Assembly (NCBI GenBank): GCA_002172675.1
Contig: NETF01000177.1
Coordinates: 1 to 46,115, forward strand
Direction of reading: 5' to 3'
Origin: an unicellular cyanobacterium SU3
GTDB taxonomy: Bacteria > Cyanobacteriota > Cyanobacteriia > Cyanobacteriales > Microcystaceae
DNA: 46,115 bases
Of the stretch, positions 8,122 through 16,687 are shown in pieces. Numbering within the stretch: position 1 is the first letter of the stretch; each line of letters opens with the position of its first letter. A program made the translations under genes and the position numbers. The notes beneath the pieces are model-generated. The model made no database searches, had not been told where the DNA came from, and saw nothing but the letters and a program-made list of their open reading frames with translations.

Positions 8122-9030
8122 GTGACTAATCCACTCAACTTATTTAATCAACAAAATTGGCGCAATTTCTTCTTAGAAGCATTCATTTATTCTAATATTT
8201 GGGTGGCTTCTGCCATTGCCTCTCTTTGTTTTAGTTTTCAATTGTTAATTGAACTCCCCTTAGATTGGCGATCGCCTTTATTCTGTTTCGGGGCTGCTTT
8301 AATTCCTTATCATCTAGATCGAGTTGTAGATGCTTATGTTCAAAAAAGTCCTGATCCCGGTGTTCAATCTTATTTTGAAAAGCCAGGATTTTTAGTTTGG
8401 TTTTTAATAGCTTTAGGAATAAGCATAATTTTTACTTTATTATGGTTTGCACCGACTGCTGTTCGCTACGTTAGTTTGCTGAGTGTTTTTCCGTTAATTT
8501 ACGGAGTTCCTTTATTTCCTGGTTCAAATCAATGGTATCGACTTAAGGATCTTCCTGGGGGAAAAGCTTGGATTGTTGGTAGTATCATTACTTATGCTGT
8601 TGTTAGTTTGCCTTGTGCTTACGCTAACTACTGGCCTCAAGGAATTCCTTTTATTTTAAGTACCTTATTTTTATTTATTTTTATTGTTACTAATTCCCAT
8701 AGTTTCGATTTACGAGATATGAAGTCAGATCAAGAAAAAGGAGTCATTACCTTACCTTTGATGATGGGAATAGATAGAATGAAACTCTTACTTTCTATTC
8801 TTAATCTATCAGTGTTGGCTTTATGGGTTTGGGCTTGGTCTTCTTCTTTAATACCATTTAAACCAGAGGTAATAGTTTCTATCTTAATTACGTTATGGTA
8901 TCTTTGGACACTTAAGCCATCAACTCCTCGACCTATTTACTCAATTTTCATTGATGGTTGTTTATTTATCCCTTTATTGGTTCATTTATTATTGAGTTTT
9001 CCTCTAAAAGTCAATCCCCCTATTAACTAA
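8122..9030 (+). CDS. UbiA-like prenyltransferase-family membrane protein
   Basis: The 302-aa polytopic membrane protein has about eight hydrophobic helices. Two Asp-containing loops sit where UbiA enzymes bind prenyl diphosphate and Mg2+: a first YHLDRVVDAY (residues about 67-76) and a second SFDLRDMKSDQEKG (about 194-207), resembling DxxxD and DxxDxxxD. The first motif lacks the usual leading Asn. The substrate cannot be named; the protein does not closely resemble the chlorophyll, tocopherol or menaquinone enzymes that I know. It starts at GTG 8122, the only reasonable start, 3 bp after the DUF6335 stop. Confidence 0.65.
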   Translation: MTNPLNLFNQQNWRNFFLEAFIYSNIWVASAIASLCFSFQLLIELPLDWRSPLFCFGAALIPYHLDRVVDAYVQKSPDPGVQSYFEKPGFLVWFLIALGISIIFTLLWFAPTAVRYVSLLSVFPLIYGVPLFPGSNQWYRLKDLPGGKAWIVGSIITYAVVSLPCAYANYWPQGIPFILSTLFLFIFIVTNSHSFDLRDMKSDQEKGVITLPLMMGIDRMKLLLSILNLSVLALWVWAWSSSLIPFKPEVIVSILITLWYLWTLKPSTPRPIYSIFIDGCLFIPLLVHLLLSFPLKVNPPIN

Positions 9031-9101
9031 TAAATCAGGGGGATACTATTGTTTTGAGAAATAATCTCTAAGCTTTACATTAATAAATAATTAATAGATA
9101 A

Positions 9102-9179
9102 TTAACTAAGAGAAATACTGATAACTGTTGCCACACCAATAGACCATACAATTAAAGACCAGATCCAGTTGACTATCAT
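9102..9179 (-). CDS. Candidate 25-aa single-helix membrane micropeptide
   Basis: An ATG at 9177-9179 is preceded by GAGGAGG (9188-9194) at a spacing of 8 nt. This is one of the best ribosome-binding sites in the window. It opens a 25-codon frame ending in TAA at 9102-9104. The peptide (MIVNWIWSLIVWSIGVATVI, then SISLS) is almost entirely a membrane helix with three tryptophans near its N-terminal half. It resembles in size the small subunits of photosynthetic and NDH complexes (PetL, PetN, PsbM, PsaM), but does not match any that I know by sequence. Expression is inferred only from the RBS. Confidence 0.5.
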   Translation of the reverse strand: MIVNWIWSLIVWSIGVATVISISLS

Positions 9180-9606
9180 TGAGTTAGCCTCCTCATACTA
9201 ATTAGTAAGCTTTCCCTGGGTATTATTCATCCTGAAGATGAATTAACTTAGGCAAGATTGAAACAATTTAAACTGTCTATTATTATTCAGTTTAAAGGTA
9301 AACCCAGGATTTATAAGTGCTTTAGGTTACTGTTTGTGATATATTCAATTAAATATATCTCCATGACGCTCTGTCCTAGCATAAAATAGATGATAATTTC
9401 ATTTTTATTGCCTTAGAAAAAATTGATTGATCGTTAATAATAAACCAATATTTAGGAATAACTACTAATTGCTCAACTAAGGGTAAAGTTGGCTTAAGTA
9501 TCTTAAATATTTAGCACATAGTAGACATGACCTATTCTCCAATTCAACCTCACACAATAAAGAGTATAATGGTAAAAGAGCTAGTTTATCTTTCATGATA
9601 CTAATG

Positions 9607-9635
9607 AGTTATTCATAGGAAATTGATGAATAACT
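9607..9635. repeat. Perfect 10-bp hairpin after a mini-ORF
   Basis: AGTTATTCAT at 9607-9616 pairs exactly with ATGAATAACT at 9626-9635 across a 9-nt loop. It begins 2 bp beyond the stop of the minus-strand 14-codon frame at 9638-9682, so it could close that transcript. No U-run follows the stem in either orientation, so it is not a classic intrinsic terminator. Confidence 0.6.
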
Positions 9636-9637
9636 GG

Positions 9638-9682
9638 TCAGACACTTAAATTTACTAAAAGTTGACAATTGTAGACCATCAT
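9638..9682 (-). CDS. Candidate 14-aa peptide ORF with promoter, RBS and downstream hairpin
   Basis: This is a minus-strand frame of 14 codons (MMVYNCQLLVNLSV) starting at ATG 9680-9682 and ending in TGA at 9638-9640. It is preceded by AAGGAGA (9690-9696), 7 nt from the start. A sigma-70-like promoter lies about 50 bp upstream. A perfect hairpin begins 2 bp after the stop. The ordered set of promoter, RBS, ORF and hairpin is the only reason to call it. It could equally be a small regulatory RNA with an incidental peptide. Confidence 0.3.
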   Translation of the reverse strand: MMVYNCQLLVNLSV

Positions 9683-9730
9683 AAATGCGTCTCCTTGAAA
9701 AACATAGACTGATTAAAAATCTCTACACAT

Positions 9731-9759
9731 ACTATAGCAAATAATTCAAGGAACTGCAA
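9731..9759 (-). promoter_or_regulatory. Sigma-70-like promoter for the 9638-9682 mini-gene
   Basis: On the minus strand a -35 TTGCAG (9754-9759) and a -10 TATAGT (9731-9736) are separated by exactly 17 bp. This predicts a start near 9724, about 42 nt upstream of the mini-ORF ATG. Confidence 0.45.
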
Positions 9760-10129
9760 TAAATATTTACATAAAGGATTGGGCAGTGGCGATCGCTTAA
9801 TTTTAGGAAGTCATCAAGATAAAAAGTTGATTCATTAATTAATAATGAATAATTATCAACTATTAATTATTTATTATTTAGTAATTTTAACTAAAATTTG
9901 TTACAGAAATATCACAGCTATTAGAGATTGCTAGTAAAATTTTCCCTATATTTTAAGATATAAAATAATTAACTTAATTGAATTTAACACTTGAATTATG
10001 ATTGAAAGTTTAACACTGAACCCAGATGAGTTAAACTGTTTTCGACATGAAAGGCAAATTTTGTGTTAATGTTTCCATAAATCATTATATTAACCTTCAT
10101 CTATATTATTCATCTGGTGATCATGACTT

Positions 10130-11506
10130 ATGCCCATCAGTCCTTTACAAAAAGCGATACGGAAACTCTCTACCAATCAACGAAAATGGTCAATGGTAGG
10201 ACAGCGAACCCCTAAACGGGTTAATCGTTGGTTCAAATGGCTATCCCCTGGACTATTTATTAAACGTTGGTTACTGATTAGTGCCACTGGTTTACTATTA
10301 TCGGTGTTAGGGTTGGCCATTTGGGTCAAACTCACCCCTGTTGATCGTCTTTTGGAGTTAATCTCTCAACTCCTCGAAACTATTACTACTTATGTTCCTA
10401 GTTATATTTCTGGGCCTGTGGCCTTATTATTCGGACTATTCTTATTATTATGGGGACAAAGTCGGACAGTGGGATCGATTACCGAAGCGTTTCCCGATAG
10501 TGATCAACAATTGGTTGATCGCCTCTTAACCCATCGTCGTTTACATCGGGGTCCGAAAATTGTCGCCATTGGGGGAGGAACGGGACTATCGACTTTATTA
10601 CGAGGGTTAAAGCAATATAGTGCTAATATAACCGCCATTGTCACCGTAGCTGATGATGGGGGATCGTCAGGAAGACTCAGAGAAGAAATCGGTGTTTTGC
10701 CTCCTGGGGATATTCGTAACTGTATGGCTGCTTTAGCCGATGAAGAAAAATTATTAACGGAATTGTTTCAATATCGCTTTCAAGCAGGAGAGGGATTAAA
10801 CGGCCATAGTTTTGGTAACTTATTTTTAACAGCGATGACAGCCATCACAGGACGAGATTTTGAAAAGGCGATCGCAGCGAGTTCAAAAGTGTTAGCCATT
10901 CGCGGTAAAGTCTTACCGGCAACGGTGAGTGATGTGCGTTTATGGGCTAAATTAGATGATGGTCGCTTTGTAGAAGGAGAATCTAATATTACCGAAGCTG
11001 GCGGAAAAATTGCAGAAATTGGCTGTTTTCCGAAAAATCCCCCCGCTTTACCCGCTGCGATTCAAGCCATTGGCGAGGCTGACTATATTATTATGGGTCC
11101 AGGCAGTCTTTACACCAGTGTGATTCCCAATCTTTTGGTTCCGGAAATCAGACAAGCTTTAGCTAAGGTAAAGGTTCCTCGTATCTATGTTTGCAATATT
11201 ATGACGCAACCAGGGGAAACCGATGGTTATACTGTGGCTGATCATATTAAAGCTATTGATAAGGTTTGTTCTCGACGTATCTTTGATGCGATTTTAGTAC
11301 AGCGCACTTCTCCCTCTGCCACAGCATTAAAACATTATGCTAAAGAACAATCCCATCCTGTCTTTTTAGATCGAGAAGATGTCGCTAATGTCGGATGTCG
11401 TGTTATTCTAGCGAATATTATGGATGAAGATCCAATGACAGCCAAAGTAACTCATCATCCTCAAAAGTTAGCTAGAATTTTGTTACGTTGGTATAGCAAA
11501 AATTAA
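10130..11506 (+). CDS. yvcK: YvcK/CofD-like (gluconeogenesis factor) protein, membrane-anchored
   Basis: This 458-aa protein has the YvcK catalytic-like core from residue 142: a glycine loop ([17 protein letters not shown], 144-160), [33 protein letters not shown] and MGPGSLYTS. It belongs to the CofD/YvcK superfamily, which binds UDP-sugars and affects cell shape and carbon metabolism in Firmicutes. Two predicted membrane helices (about 47-67 and 95-109) precede the core, an extension absent from Bacillus YvcK and usual in cyanobacteria. It starts at ATG 10130; the nearby ATG at 10124 is out of frame. It stands alone between a large gap and convergent genes. Confidence 0.88.
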   Translation: MPISPLQKAIRKLSTNQRKWSMVGQRTPKRVNRWFKWLSPGLFIKRWLLISATGLLLSVLGLAIWVKLTPVDRLLELISQLLETITTYVPSYISGPVALLFGLFLLLWGQSRTVGSITEAFPDSDQQLVDRLLTHRRLHRGPKIVAIGGGTGLSTLLRGLKQYSANITAIVTVADDGGSSGRLREEIGVLPPGDIRNCMAALADEEKLLTELFQYRFQAGEGLNGHSFGNLFLTAMTAITGRDFEKAIAASSKVLAIRGKVLPATVSDVRLWAKLDDGRFVEGESNITEAGGKIAEIGCFPKNPPALPAAIQAIGEADYIIMGPGSLYTSVIPNLLVPEIRQALAKVKVPRIYVCNIMTQPGETDGYTVADHIKAIDKVCSRRIFDAILVQRTSPSATALKHYAKEQSHPVFLDREDVANVGCRVILANIMDEDPMTAKVTHHPQKLARILLRWYSKN

Positions 11507-11526
11507 AGAAACAAATCGCTTAACGT

Positions 11527-11784
11527 TTATTTTTCTAAGCGAATGACATACCATTGCAGATAATCATCACTCCCCATATCAAGATCACAAAAATTATCCA
11601 TTAAATATTTTGCTTGATCGTCTATTGTGGTCATTTTTTCTAACTCCTTGGGTAAATCATCTTGACGAGTTAACAAAATAGCTTTGAGCTTTTCTAATAA
11701 CTCTTGGGGAGTTAATATTTGTTCCGGTTGGTTGGTTTCGAGGACAACAAAACCATCCTCTTTATACATAATTGAATCTGGCAT
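11527..11784 (-). CDS. CRR7-like protein (chlororespiratory reduction 7)
   Basis: The 85-aa soluble protein has the family's typical opening (MPDSIMYKEDGFVVLETNQP) and a C-terminus ending DDYLQWYVIRLEK. CRR7 is required for NDH-1 complex assembly or accumulation in chloroplasts; its cyanobacterial homologues are less studied. Length is normal for the cyanobacterial family. It lies 23 bp downstream of the 313-aa TM protein on the same strand and is probably co-transcribed with it. It converges on the YvcK gene with 20 bp between stops. Confidence 0.85.
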   Translation of the reverse strand: MPDSIMYKEDGFVVLETNQPEQILTPQELLEKLKAILLTRQDDLPKELEKMTTIDDQAKYLMDNFCDLDMGSDDYLQWYVIRLEK

Positions 11785-11807
11785 CGTTTTTGTAATAAAG
11801 TTAGAAT

Positions 11808-12749
11808 TTAATGGTTTCTTTTGAGTATAATAATATTATTGCCAACTACTGGACTGCGAGCAATAAGATTTCTTTGAGAGTCCAACATTTCTAATTTACG
11901 AAAGTCCAGACTTCGAGTCTTTTCTAAGATAGTATCTGCCAGGTTATCTTGTTCTGTTGTTGATAAACTATACCATTTATCTCCGACAGTCACTGTGAGG
12001 CGACTCCCTAAAAAATTAGCTTCTATTTTACCAATTAAATCATCAGGATATTGATGAGTTAATGCTGTGACTTCTTTTTGAATCGCAGCAATTAAGCTTT
12101 GTTCTGGGGTTAATTTGGGTGGGGAAGAAGGCACATTTTGAACGGGTTCAGGTAAGGAAGGTTCTTCTAATTCTGTTGGAGTTTCTACTACTTGAGGTTG
12201 GGGGGTTTCTGGGGAACCGTTGAAAATTGCTAGGTTGGGTAAAGATGGTTTATATACGAAAAATGAGACAGATAAGGCAATAATTAAAATGAATCCTATT
12301 ATTCCTACTATTTTTCCCCCGGATAAACTTTTTAGAAATGAAGGAGATGTGGAAGATTGTTCGATTTGTGGTTTTTGCTCAGTTTCAATATCTTCTGCTA
12401 CTTCATTAATTTCTGCTCTATTGGTTTCTGGTGTTGGGTTTAAATCATCTCCCCAGTCTTCTGACTCCTCTGTATCTTCGTTCTCTTCTATTTCAGGGGA
12501 GTTAACGGTTTGAGATTGAGTTTCTAGAGAATTAGCAATGATTTGTGTACTATTAATGAGTGTGTTTAAAGTGTCTTTATTGGGTAAATTATTGATATTT
12601 TCTTCATTGGCTTGCTGAACAATTAAATCTAGTTTTGTAATAGTTGTTTTCAGTAATTGAATGAATTCTTCTTGAGAAATTTCTGGATTTGAACTCTCAG
12701 AAAATTGAGAAGCATTTGAGGATACGGGAGAAGGTTTGTCGCTGGACAT
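11808..12749 (-). CDS. Uncharacterised single-pass membrane protein with acidic linker
   Basis: The 313-aa protein has a low-complexity, acidic, Ser/Asn/Glu-rich N-terminal half and one membrane helix at about 150-168 (IVGIIGFILIIALSVSFFVY). A Pro-rich linker follows, then a compact C-terminal domain (about 215-313). That domain begins LTPEQSLIAAIQKEV and contains LTVTVGDKWYSLSTTEQDNLA. The long N-terminus is probably cytoplasmic and the C-terminal domain outside. The start is supported by AGGAGG 10 nt before the ATG. I do not recognise the family; the placement before crr7 suggests only co-expression. Confidence 0.6.
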   Translation of the reverse strand: MSSDKPSPVSSNASQFSESSNPEISQEEFIQLLKTTITKLDLIVQQANEENINNLPNKDTLNTLINSTQIIANSLETQSQTVNSPEIEENEDTEESEDWGDDLNPTPETNRAEINEVAEDIETEQKPQIEQSSTSPSFLKSLSGGKIVGIIGFILIIALSVSFFVYKPSLPNLAIFNGSPETPQPQVVETPTELEEPSLPEPVQNVPSSPPKLTPEQSLIAAIQKEVTALTHQYPDDLIGKIEANFLGSRLTVTVGDKWYSLSTTEQDNLADTILEKTRSLDFRKLEMLDSQRNLIARSPVVGNNIIILKRNH

Positions 12750-13106
12750 AAGTTAATTTCCTCCTAAAGCAATTAATCTTAACTATGGCAGACTGTCGGA
12801 CTAAAGTTAGTTAATAATTAATAATTTGTTGTGCAAAAAAGTTAACAATAACTTTTTAATTTTTAGGTTTAAACTCCTAGACAATCTATCAATTTTATGT
12901 TATGGAAAACATAAACAAGGTAAAGCAATAGACCTAGATCCAATTTATCACTTCTGTTTACAAATTTGATCTCATTTAAAATAAAATGCTAGAATAAGAG
13001 GTGAAAACATACAATGAAAACTTTTTAGTTAAGGAGCAAGTTAAAAGTAACTTTTCTCCCTCTTCTTTGTCTCAAGGGTTTTCATTATTTCAGAGAGGAA
13101 CTCATT
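12750..13106. other. Divergent intergenic region, about 360 bp
   Basis: The region separates the minus-strand TM-protein gene from the plus-strand 54-aa gene. It contains the AGGAGG of the former and a long AT-rich leader for the latter. A 4-codon frame (ATG AAA ACT TTT TAG) occurs at 13014-13028. No RNA gene or repeat was recognised. Confidence 0.5.
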
Positions 13107-13271
13107 TTGGCTAAACGTCGCAATTTAAAGAAAGAAAAAGCAGAACGAAATCAGGCTTATGCTCGCCAATTTCGTCAAAAAACTTCTCGTTCTTTTTCCC
13201 GTGGTAGATCCTATTCTAACAATAACAATGACCAAGAGGATAAAAATGACGATGACAATAATAATAACTAA
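13107..13271 (+). CDS. Small basic conserved protein (54 aa), TTG start
   Basis: The frame begins at TTG 13107 after an AGAGAGGAA purine-rich site and encodes 54 residues. The first 30 are highly basic (MAKRRNLKKEKAERNQAYAR, then QFRQKTSRSF). The tail is an Asn/Asp run. The N-terminal pattern recurs, in my recollection, in small cyanobacterial hypothetical proteins. Charge and size suggest an RNA- or ribosome-associated protein, but no function is known. A long untranslated leader precedes it. Confidence 0.65.
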   Translation: MAKRRNLKKEKAERNQAYARQFRQKTSRSFSRGRSYSNNNNDQEDKNDDDNNNN

Positions 13272-13343
13272 TGTTTAAGTTAATTAGTAAAAGGAGCAGG
13301 GAATTGTGAGATTCTCCTGTCCTATTTAAGTCGTATTGAGGGG

Positions 13344-14414
13344 TTAAAGGCTTAATTGTTGAACTAAACGATCAACATCAAAGTTTTTAACCATTAATTC
13401 CTGAATACAGCTAACTTTAATTTTTTCTTGTAATCGCACTTTACCAAAGGCCTGATCCACAATTTCAACGGTACTTAAGGTATCAAGATCAACAGAAAGG
13501 ATAGGTACTTCTAAATCTTCAGCCCGACTGATGATCAAGGGTTGAGGATTCATGTGTCCTGTTAAAATAAGACAACTGGTAGAAGTTTCTAGAGCGGCTA
13601 ACTGTAAATCAGTGCGATCGCCTCCCGTTACCACTGCTTTATTTTGTCCTTGGCGAAAATATTCTAAGGCTGAGTTAACATTCATCGCCCCAATAGTAAG
13701 GCTTTCTACCATTAAATCTAAGCGATCGCCACGACATAAAACTTGAGCCTTTAATTGATGGGCAATTTCGCGAACACTGACACTACGTAGTAAACGACTG
13801 GTTGGCAATAAACCCAATACTGGCATCCCATGACTTTCAAGATAAGGTTTAATCAGGGTTTGTGCCGTCTCTAATTCTTCACTGGGGATATCATTAATAA
13901 TCATCCCTGCTAAGTGATCCCCTAAGGCTAATTTAACATTAACCAAATTATCCACCACCAAAAGAGAATGGTAACGGGCAACTAATAACACAGACGCATC
14001 TAGTGTTTTGGCCATGTCAACAATGGATAATCCGAAGAGACTACCTTCCCAGAGGGTTCCTGCCCCTTCTACAATGACGATATTCGCTTCAATGTTAGCA
14101 AGACTATCCTTAAGTGATTGTTTGTAGTCTGTGGTATCCTCTTGTTTAAGGCGTTTTTCTAGAGTTGTTCGTTGTAAAGGGATGAGGGGAGATACGACTT
14201 GAGCTTCTTTTAAGCCCAAAGCATCAGTAATAAACTCGACATCCGCTTCTTTTGCTCTAGAGTCTTCATCTGGGAAACAAGTGCCGATAGGTTTACTATA
14301 GGCGATTGAGAAGCCTTTATCTTGAAACTGATGAGCAAGCCCTAAGATGGTTCCTGACTTACCGGTATAAGCTTCAATTGAGGCTACAATTAAGTATTTG
14401 GTTGACGGTGCCAC
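13344..14414 (-). CDS. BioD-like/DRTGG protein (phosphotransacetylase N-terminal-like)
   Basis: This 356-aa protein has a dethiobiotin-synthetase-like P-loop NTPase domain (residues 5-210; [16 protein letters not shown] with GKS, and [15 protein letters not shown]). A DRTGG domain follows (about 225-335; [13 protein letters not shown]). This pair forms the N-terminal part of some long phosphotransacetylases (COG0857), but the Pta catalytic domain is absent. It is therefore probably a regulatory or ligand-binding protein, not an acetyltransferase. Stand-alone versions are standard in cyanobacteria. It lies 27 bp after the EbsA-like gene and is likely co-transcribed. Confidence 0.82.
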   Translation of the reverse strand: MAPSTKYLIVASIEAYTGKSGTILGLAHQFQDKGFSIAYSKPIGTCFPDEDSRAKEADVEFITDALGLKEAQVVSPLIPLQRTTLEKRLKQEDTTDYKQSLKDSLANIEANIVIVEGAGTLWEGSLFGLSIVDMAKTLDASVLLVARYHSLLVVDNLVNVKLALGDHLAGMIINDIPSEELETAQTLIKPYLESHGMPVLGLLPTSRLLRSVSVREIAHQLKAQVLCRGDRLDLMVESLTIGAMNVNSALEYFRQGQNKAVVTGGDRTDLQLAALETSTSCLILTGHMNPQPLIISRAEDLEVPILSVDLDTLSTVEIVDQAFGKVRLQEKIKVSCIQELMVKNFDVDRLVQQLSL

Positions 14415-14441
14415 CCTGTTACTCCTTTATTTTCTATCGGT

Positions 14442-14828
14442 CTAGGAGGCAGATTCTTCACAGTGTAGCAACTTGCGATAGAATGCCTGGGGAAAATCTA
14501 CTATTTTTCCTTCTTGATAAATTTTAAGGGCTGATATTAGATAGTCAATAAATTCCGCATTAAGAATGGTAATTTCATAGCTTAATTCTGCTTGGCCATC
14601 AAACTGCATTCGACAACGAGTAATTTCCGAAGGCAGTTTAGAGACGAACCAAGAAGCAACGAAGGGGATACCTTTTCCCCCTTCAATGCGTCGTGTGCCT
14701 TCTAAATTTCCTTGGGCATATAAAGAAATGGCATAGGGTAGTATTTTATGCTTATCTTTATGATAATAAGGCTGATAAATCATTATCTGGCCTTTGGGGG
14801 CAGGTTGAATATCTTCGATGCTAATCAT
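14442..14828 (-). CDS. ebsA: EbsA-like type IV pilus biogenesis protein
   Basis: The 128-aa protein has no membrane segment. It carries conserved blocks (YYHKDKHKILPYAISLYAQG, GTRRIEGGKGIPFVASWF, SRCRMQFDGQAELSYE and FPQAFYRKLL) that match my memory of cyanobacterial EbsA. EbsA associates with the type IV pilus assembly motor and is needed for pilus biogenesis and biofilm self-suppression in Synechococcus elongatus. Other pilus genes are not nearby. The start ATG fits the conserved N-terminus. If the family call is wrong, it remains a conserved cyanobacterial hypothetical protein. Confidence 0.6.
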   Translation of the reverse strand: MISIEDIQPAPKGQIMIYQPYYHKDKHKILPYAISLYAQGNLEGTRRIEGGKGIPFVASWFVSKLPSEITRCRMQFDGQAELSYEITILNAEFIDYLISALKIYQEGKIVDFPQAFYRKLLHCEESAS

Positions 14829-14938
14829 AAAGTCAATAAACCTTCAAGGGTGCGATTGGGTGATGAGTCAACGTCCTGCTATGCTCTATTATAGGCAATT
14901 GCGTTCTTATTCTTCCCTCAAGATTGTCTAAATTAACA

Positions 14939-15856
14939 TTAATTATTAATTATTAATTGTTCGACGGTTGCTAAATCGGGTAATGCTGTTTGTGCGCCTT
15001 CTTGAGTAGTGGTTAACGCTCCTACCACTGATCCCCATTTTAAGGCTTGTTTAAGAGATAAACCTTGATCCAAAGCGGCTGCAACCCCTCCATTAAATCC
15101 ATCTCCTGCGCCTACTGTATCAATGGCTTTGACGACGGTAGGAGCGACAAATCCTTCTTCGTTTTCTGTGGCATAAAAGGCTCCTTTTTGTCCTAGTTTA
15201 ATAATGACAATTTTGACTCCTTTTTGCAGTAATTGTTCAGCTGCTTTTTTAAGAGTTTCTGTATCAGACACAGGAAAACCAACTAATTTCGCTGCTTCGG
15301 TTTGATTGGGGGTAATAATATCAATTAGAGGATATAAACTATCAGGAATTTTCTCTGAGGCAGGCGCTGGATCTAACATGACCGTCACCCCTAATTTTTT
15401 TGCTTCTATGGCTGCTATTTCTACTGCTTTTAAGGGGATTTCTAATTGTAATAATAACAAACTGGCTTTTAAGAGAATTTTCTCTAAACGAATAACATCA
15501 GACTCATTAATGTTACCATTAGCCCCAGGAATAACAATAATGGTATTTTCTCCCGATTCGTCTACATTAATCATCGCTACCCCTGACGAGGTATTTTTAT
15601 CAATCAAAACCCCTTGAGTATTAATATCAAATGTTTCTAATCTTTTTAATAAATCTCTCCCTAAACTATCACCCCCAAGCCGTCCCACAAAGTAAGTTGA
15701 ACGACCTAATTTTGCCGTTGCAACCGCTTGGTTTGCACCTTTTCCTCCTGGTAATGTGATAAATTGAGTGCCGGTGATTGTTTCCCCAGGTTGAGGAAAG
15801 TGAGGAGTTTGGGCAATCATATCCATATTAATGCTACCAAAAACAACAATACTCAT
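14939..15856 (-). CDS. rbsK: Ribokinase (PfkB family)
   Basis: The 305-aa enzyme shows the two PfkB signatures: an N-terminal glycine motif (LPGGKGANQAVATAKLG, about 34-50) and a C-terminal DTVGAGDGFNGGVAAAL (about 246-262) that contains the catalytic Asp in GAGD. The substrate-loop sequence GSINMDMIAQTPHFPQPGET is typical of ribokinase, which phosphorylates D-ribose to ribose-5-phosphate. Length is normal. No ribose transporter lies beside it, so its substrate might be ribose salvaged from nucleosides. It appears monocistronic. Confidence 0.9.
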   Translation of the reverse strand: MSIVVFGSINMDMIAQTPHFPQPGETITGTQFITLPGGKGANQAVATAKLGRSTYFVGRLGGDSLGRDLLKRLETFDINTQGVLIDKNTSSGVAMINVDESGENTIIVIPGANGNINESDVIRLEKILLKASLLLLQLEIPLKAVEIAAIEAKKLGVTVMLDPAPASEKIPDSLYPLIDIITPNQTEAAKLVGFPVSDTETLKKAAEQLLQKGVKIVIIKLGQKGAFYATENEEGFVAPTVVKAIDTVGAGDGFNGGVAAALDQGLSLKQALKWGSVVGALTTTQEGAQTALPDLATVEQLIINN

Positions 15857-15934
15857 ACAGCCATTCTCTCCAGATGAAGCACTAACTAATATTTTAATGA
15901 TATAATATTAAAAGTCCGAGTTTGAAAAAATGAA

Positions 15935-16435
15935 GTGAATCAAATCATACAAAAGCTAGTTTCTTTTATTCAAGTTATTGCTTCTTATTCACTTTTTATT
16001 TGAGCTTTTCTTTACACATTAATAGCTTTACCTTTTCAAATAATATACCTGATATTTACCAACAAAGAAGAATCTAATTCAAATGAAAATAACGATAGTA
16101 GTTTATATATAAACGAGTATTGTAGCTATAATTTCAAAAAAGCAATAATTGCTATTGAATTTTATAAAATAAAAAATAGCAATTATCCAAGTGATATAAA
16201 TGGAAAAGATTTTCAAGCTTTCCTTGAAAAATGGGGTTTTTTGTATGACGATCATGATTATTCACTAGAATTTCTAGAATATAATTTGATTTATTTACCA
16301 CAAGAAAGTGGATATGAACTAAGTTTAAATCAAAAAAATAATAATATTGAATTAGAATTACCACCAACTTTTTGGAAAGGATTAGGTATTGTCAAAACTA
16401 ATGTAAAAGGTTTCATTTCTATATCTGAAAACTAA
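15935..16435 (+). pseudogene. Broken small membrane-protein gene with in-frame TGA
   Basis: A frame starting at GTG 15935 (read as MNQIIQKLVSFIQVIASYSL, then FI) hits TGA at 16001-16003. It continues open for 144 codons to TAA at 16433-16435. The second part begins AFLYTLIALPFQIIYLIF, so the stop falls inside what would be one long hydrophobic helix, as if a Trp codon had become TGA. The C-terminal part has KAIIAIEFYKIKNSNYPSDI, faintly like the early mature part of pseudopilins. No conventional start lies in the downstream frame until TTG 16241. The family is unknown and the start is uncertain. Confidence 0.4.
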
Positions 16436-16505
16436 AGAAGTTGTGATCGCGATCAAGAATTAAAGTGGTTGATTGTAAGTGGTTTATTTTTATCCATAAT
16501 ATAAA

Positions 16506-16637
16506 TTTATATAGGTTATTGAAAAACGTATATTTGTATTTATTTTATTCCAAATTTAACGTAAAACTCTTCTGTTCTTTTGGCATATTTTTGCTTATAA
16601 AATTTAGCATAACGGCTTTGTTTTGCTAATAATTCAT
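16506..16637. repeat. Degenerate duplicate of the ABC exporter 3' end (copy A)
   Basis: This segment is a diverged direct copy of 17149-17279. The best 43-nt stretch (ending AATTCAT) differs at one base. On the minus strand it still encodes ELLAKQSRYAKFYKQKYAKR, matching the exporter's ELLAKQGRYAKFYKQQYAKG. It is the remnant of a partial duplication, and the two copies flank the 122-aa gene. Confidence 0.8.
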
Positions 16638-16643
16638 TTCTTA

Positions 16644-16666
16644 TTAGGATGGGTTAATCATCCTAA
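16644..16666. repeat. 8-bp hairpin downstream of the 122-aa gene
   Basis: TTAGGATG at 16644-16651 pairs with CATCCTAA at 16659-16666 across a 7-nt loop. It sits about 20 bp beyond the minus-strand stop at 16688. It may end that transcript, although no strong U-run follows. Confidence 0.5.
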
Positions 16667-16687
16667 CACTCCTAAATCGAGAAAAGT

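Larger units (their letters stand above)
9031..10129. other. 1.1-kb intergenic region with palindromes and candidate tiny genes
   Basis: No ORF of usual size is present. Several short palindromes can be read: 9225-9243 (7-bp stem), 9348-9369 (8-bp stem), 9607-9635 (10-bp stem) and an imperfect one at 9826-9860. Two minus-strand mini-ORFs with strong Shine-Dalgarno sequences are listed separately. One HIP1 site lies near 9789. The last 170 bp precede the YvcK gene and are very AT-rich. Confidence 0.7.

Noticed and set aside
9998-10070. 23-codon frame MIESLTLNPDELNCFRHERQ just upstream of the YvcK gene
   Set aside because: No Shine-Dalgarno and no recognisable feature; likely chance in the leader.
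12220-12513. 97-codon plus-strand frame inside the 313-aa gene
   Set aside because: Shadow of the membrane protein gene's low-complexity region.
16152-16367. 71-codon minus-strand frame opposite the broken gene
   Set aside because: AT-rich random frame; the plus-strand frame is longer and more protein-like.
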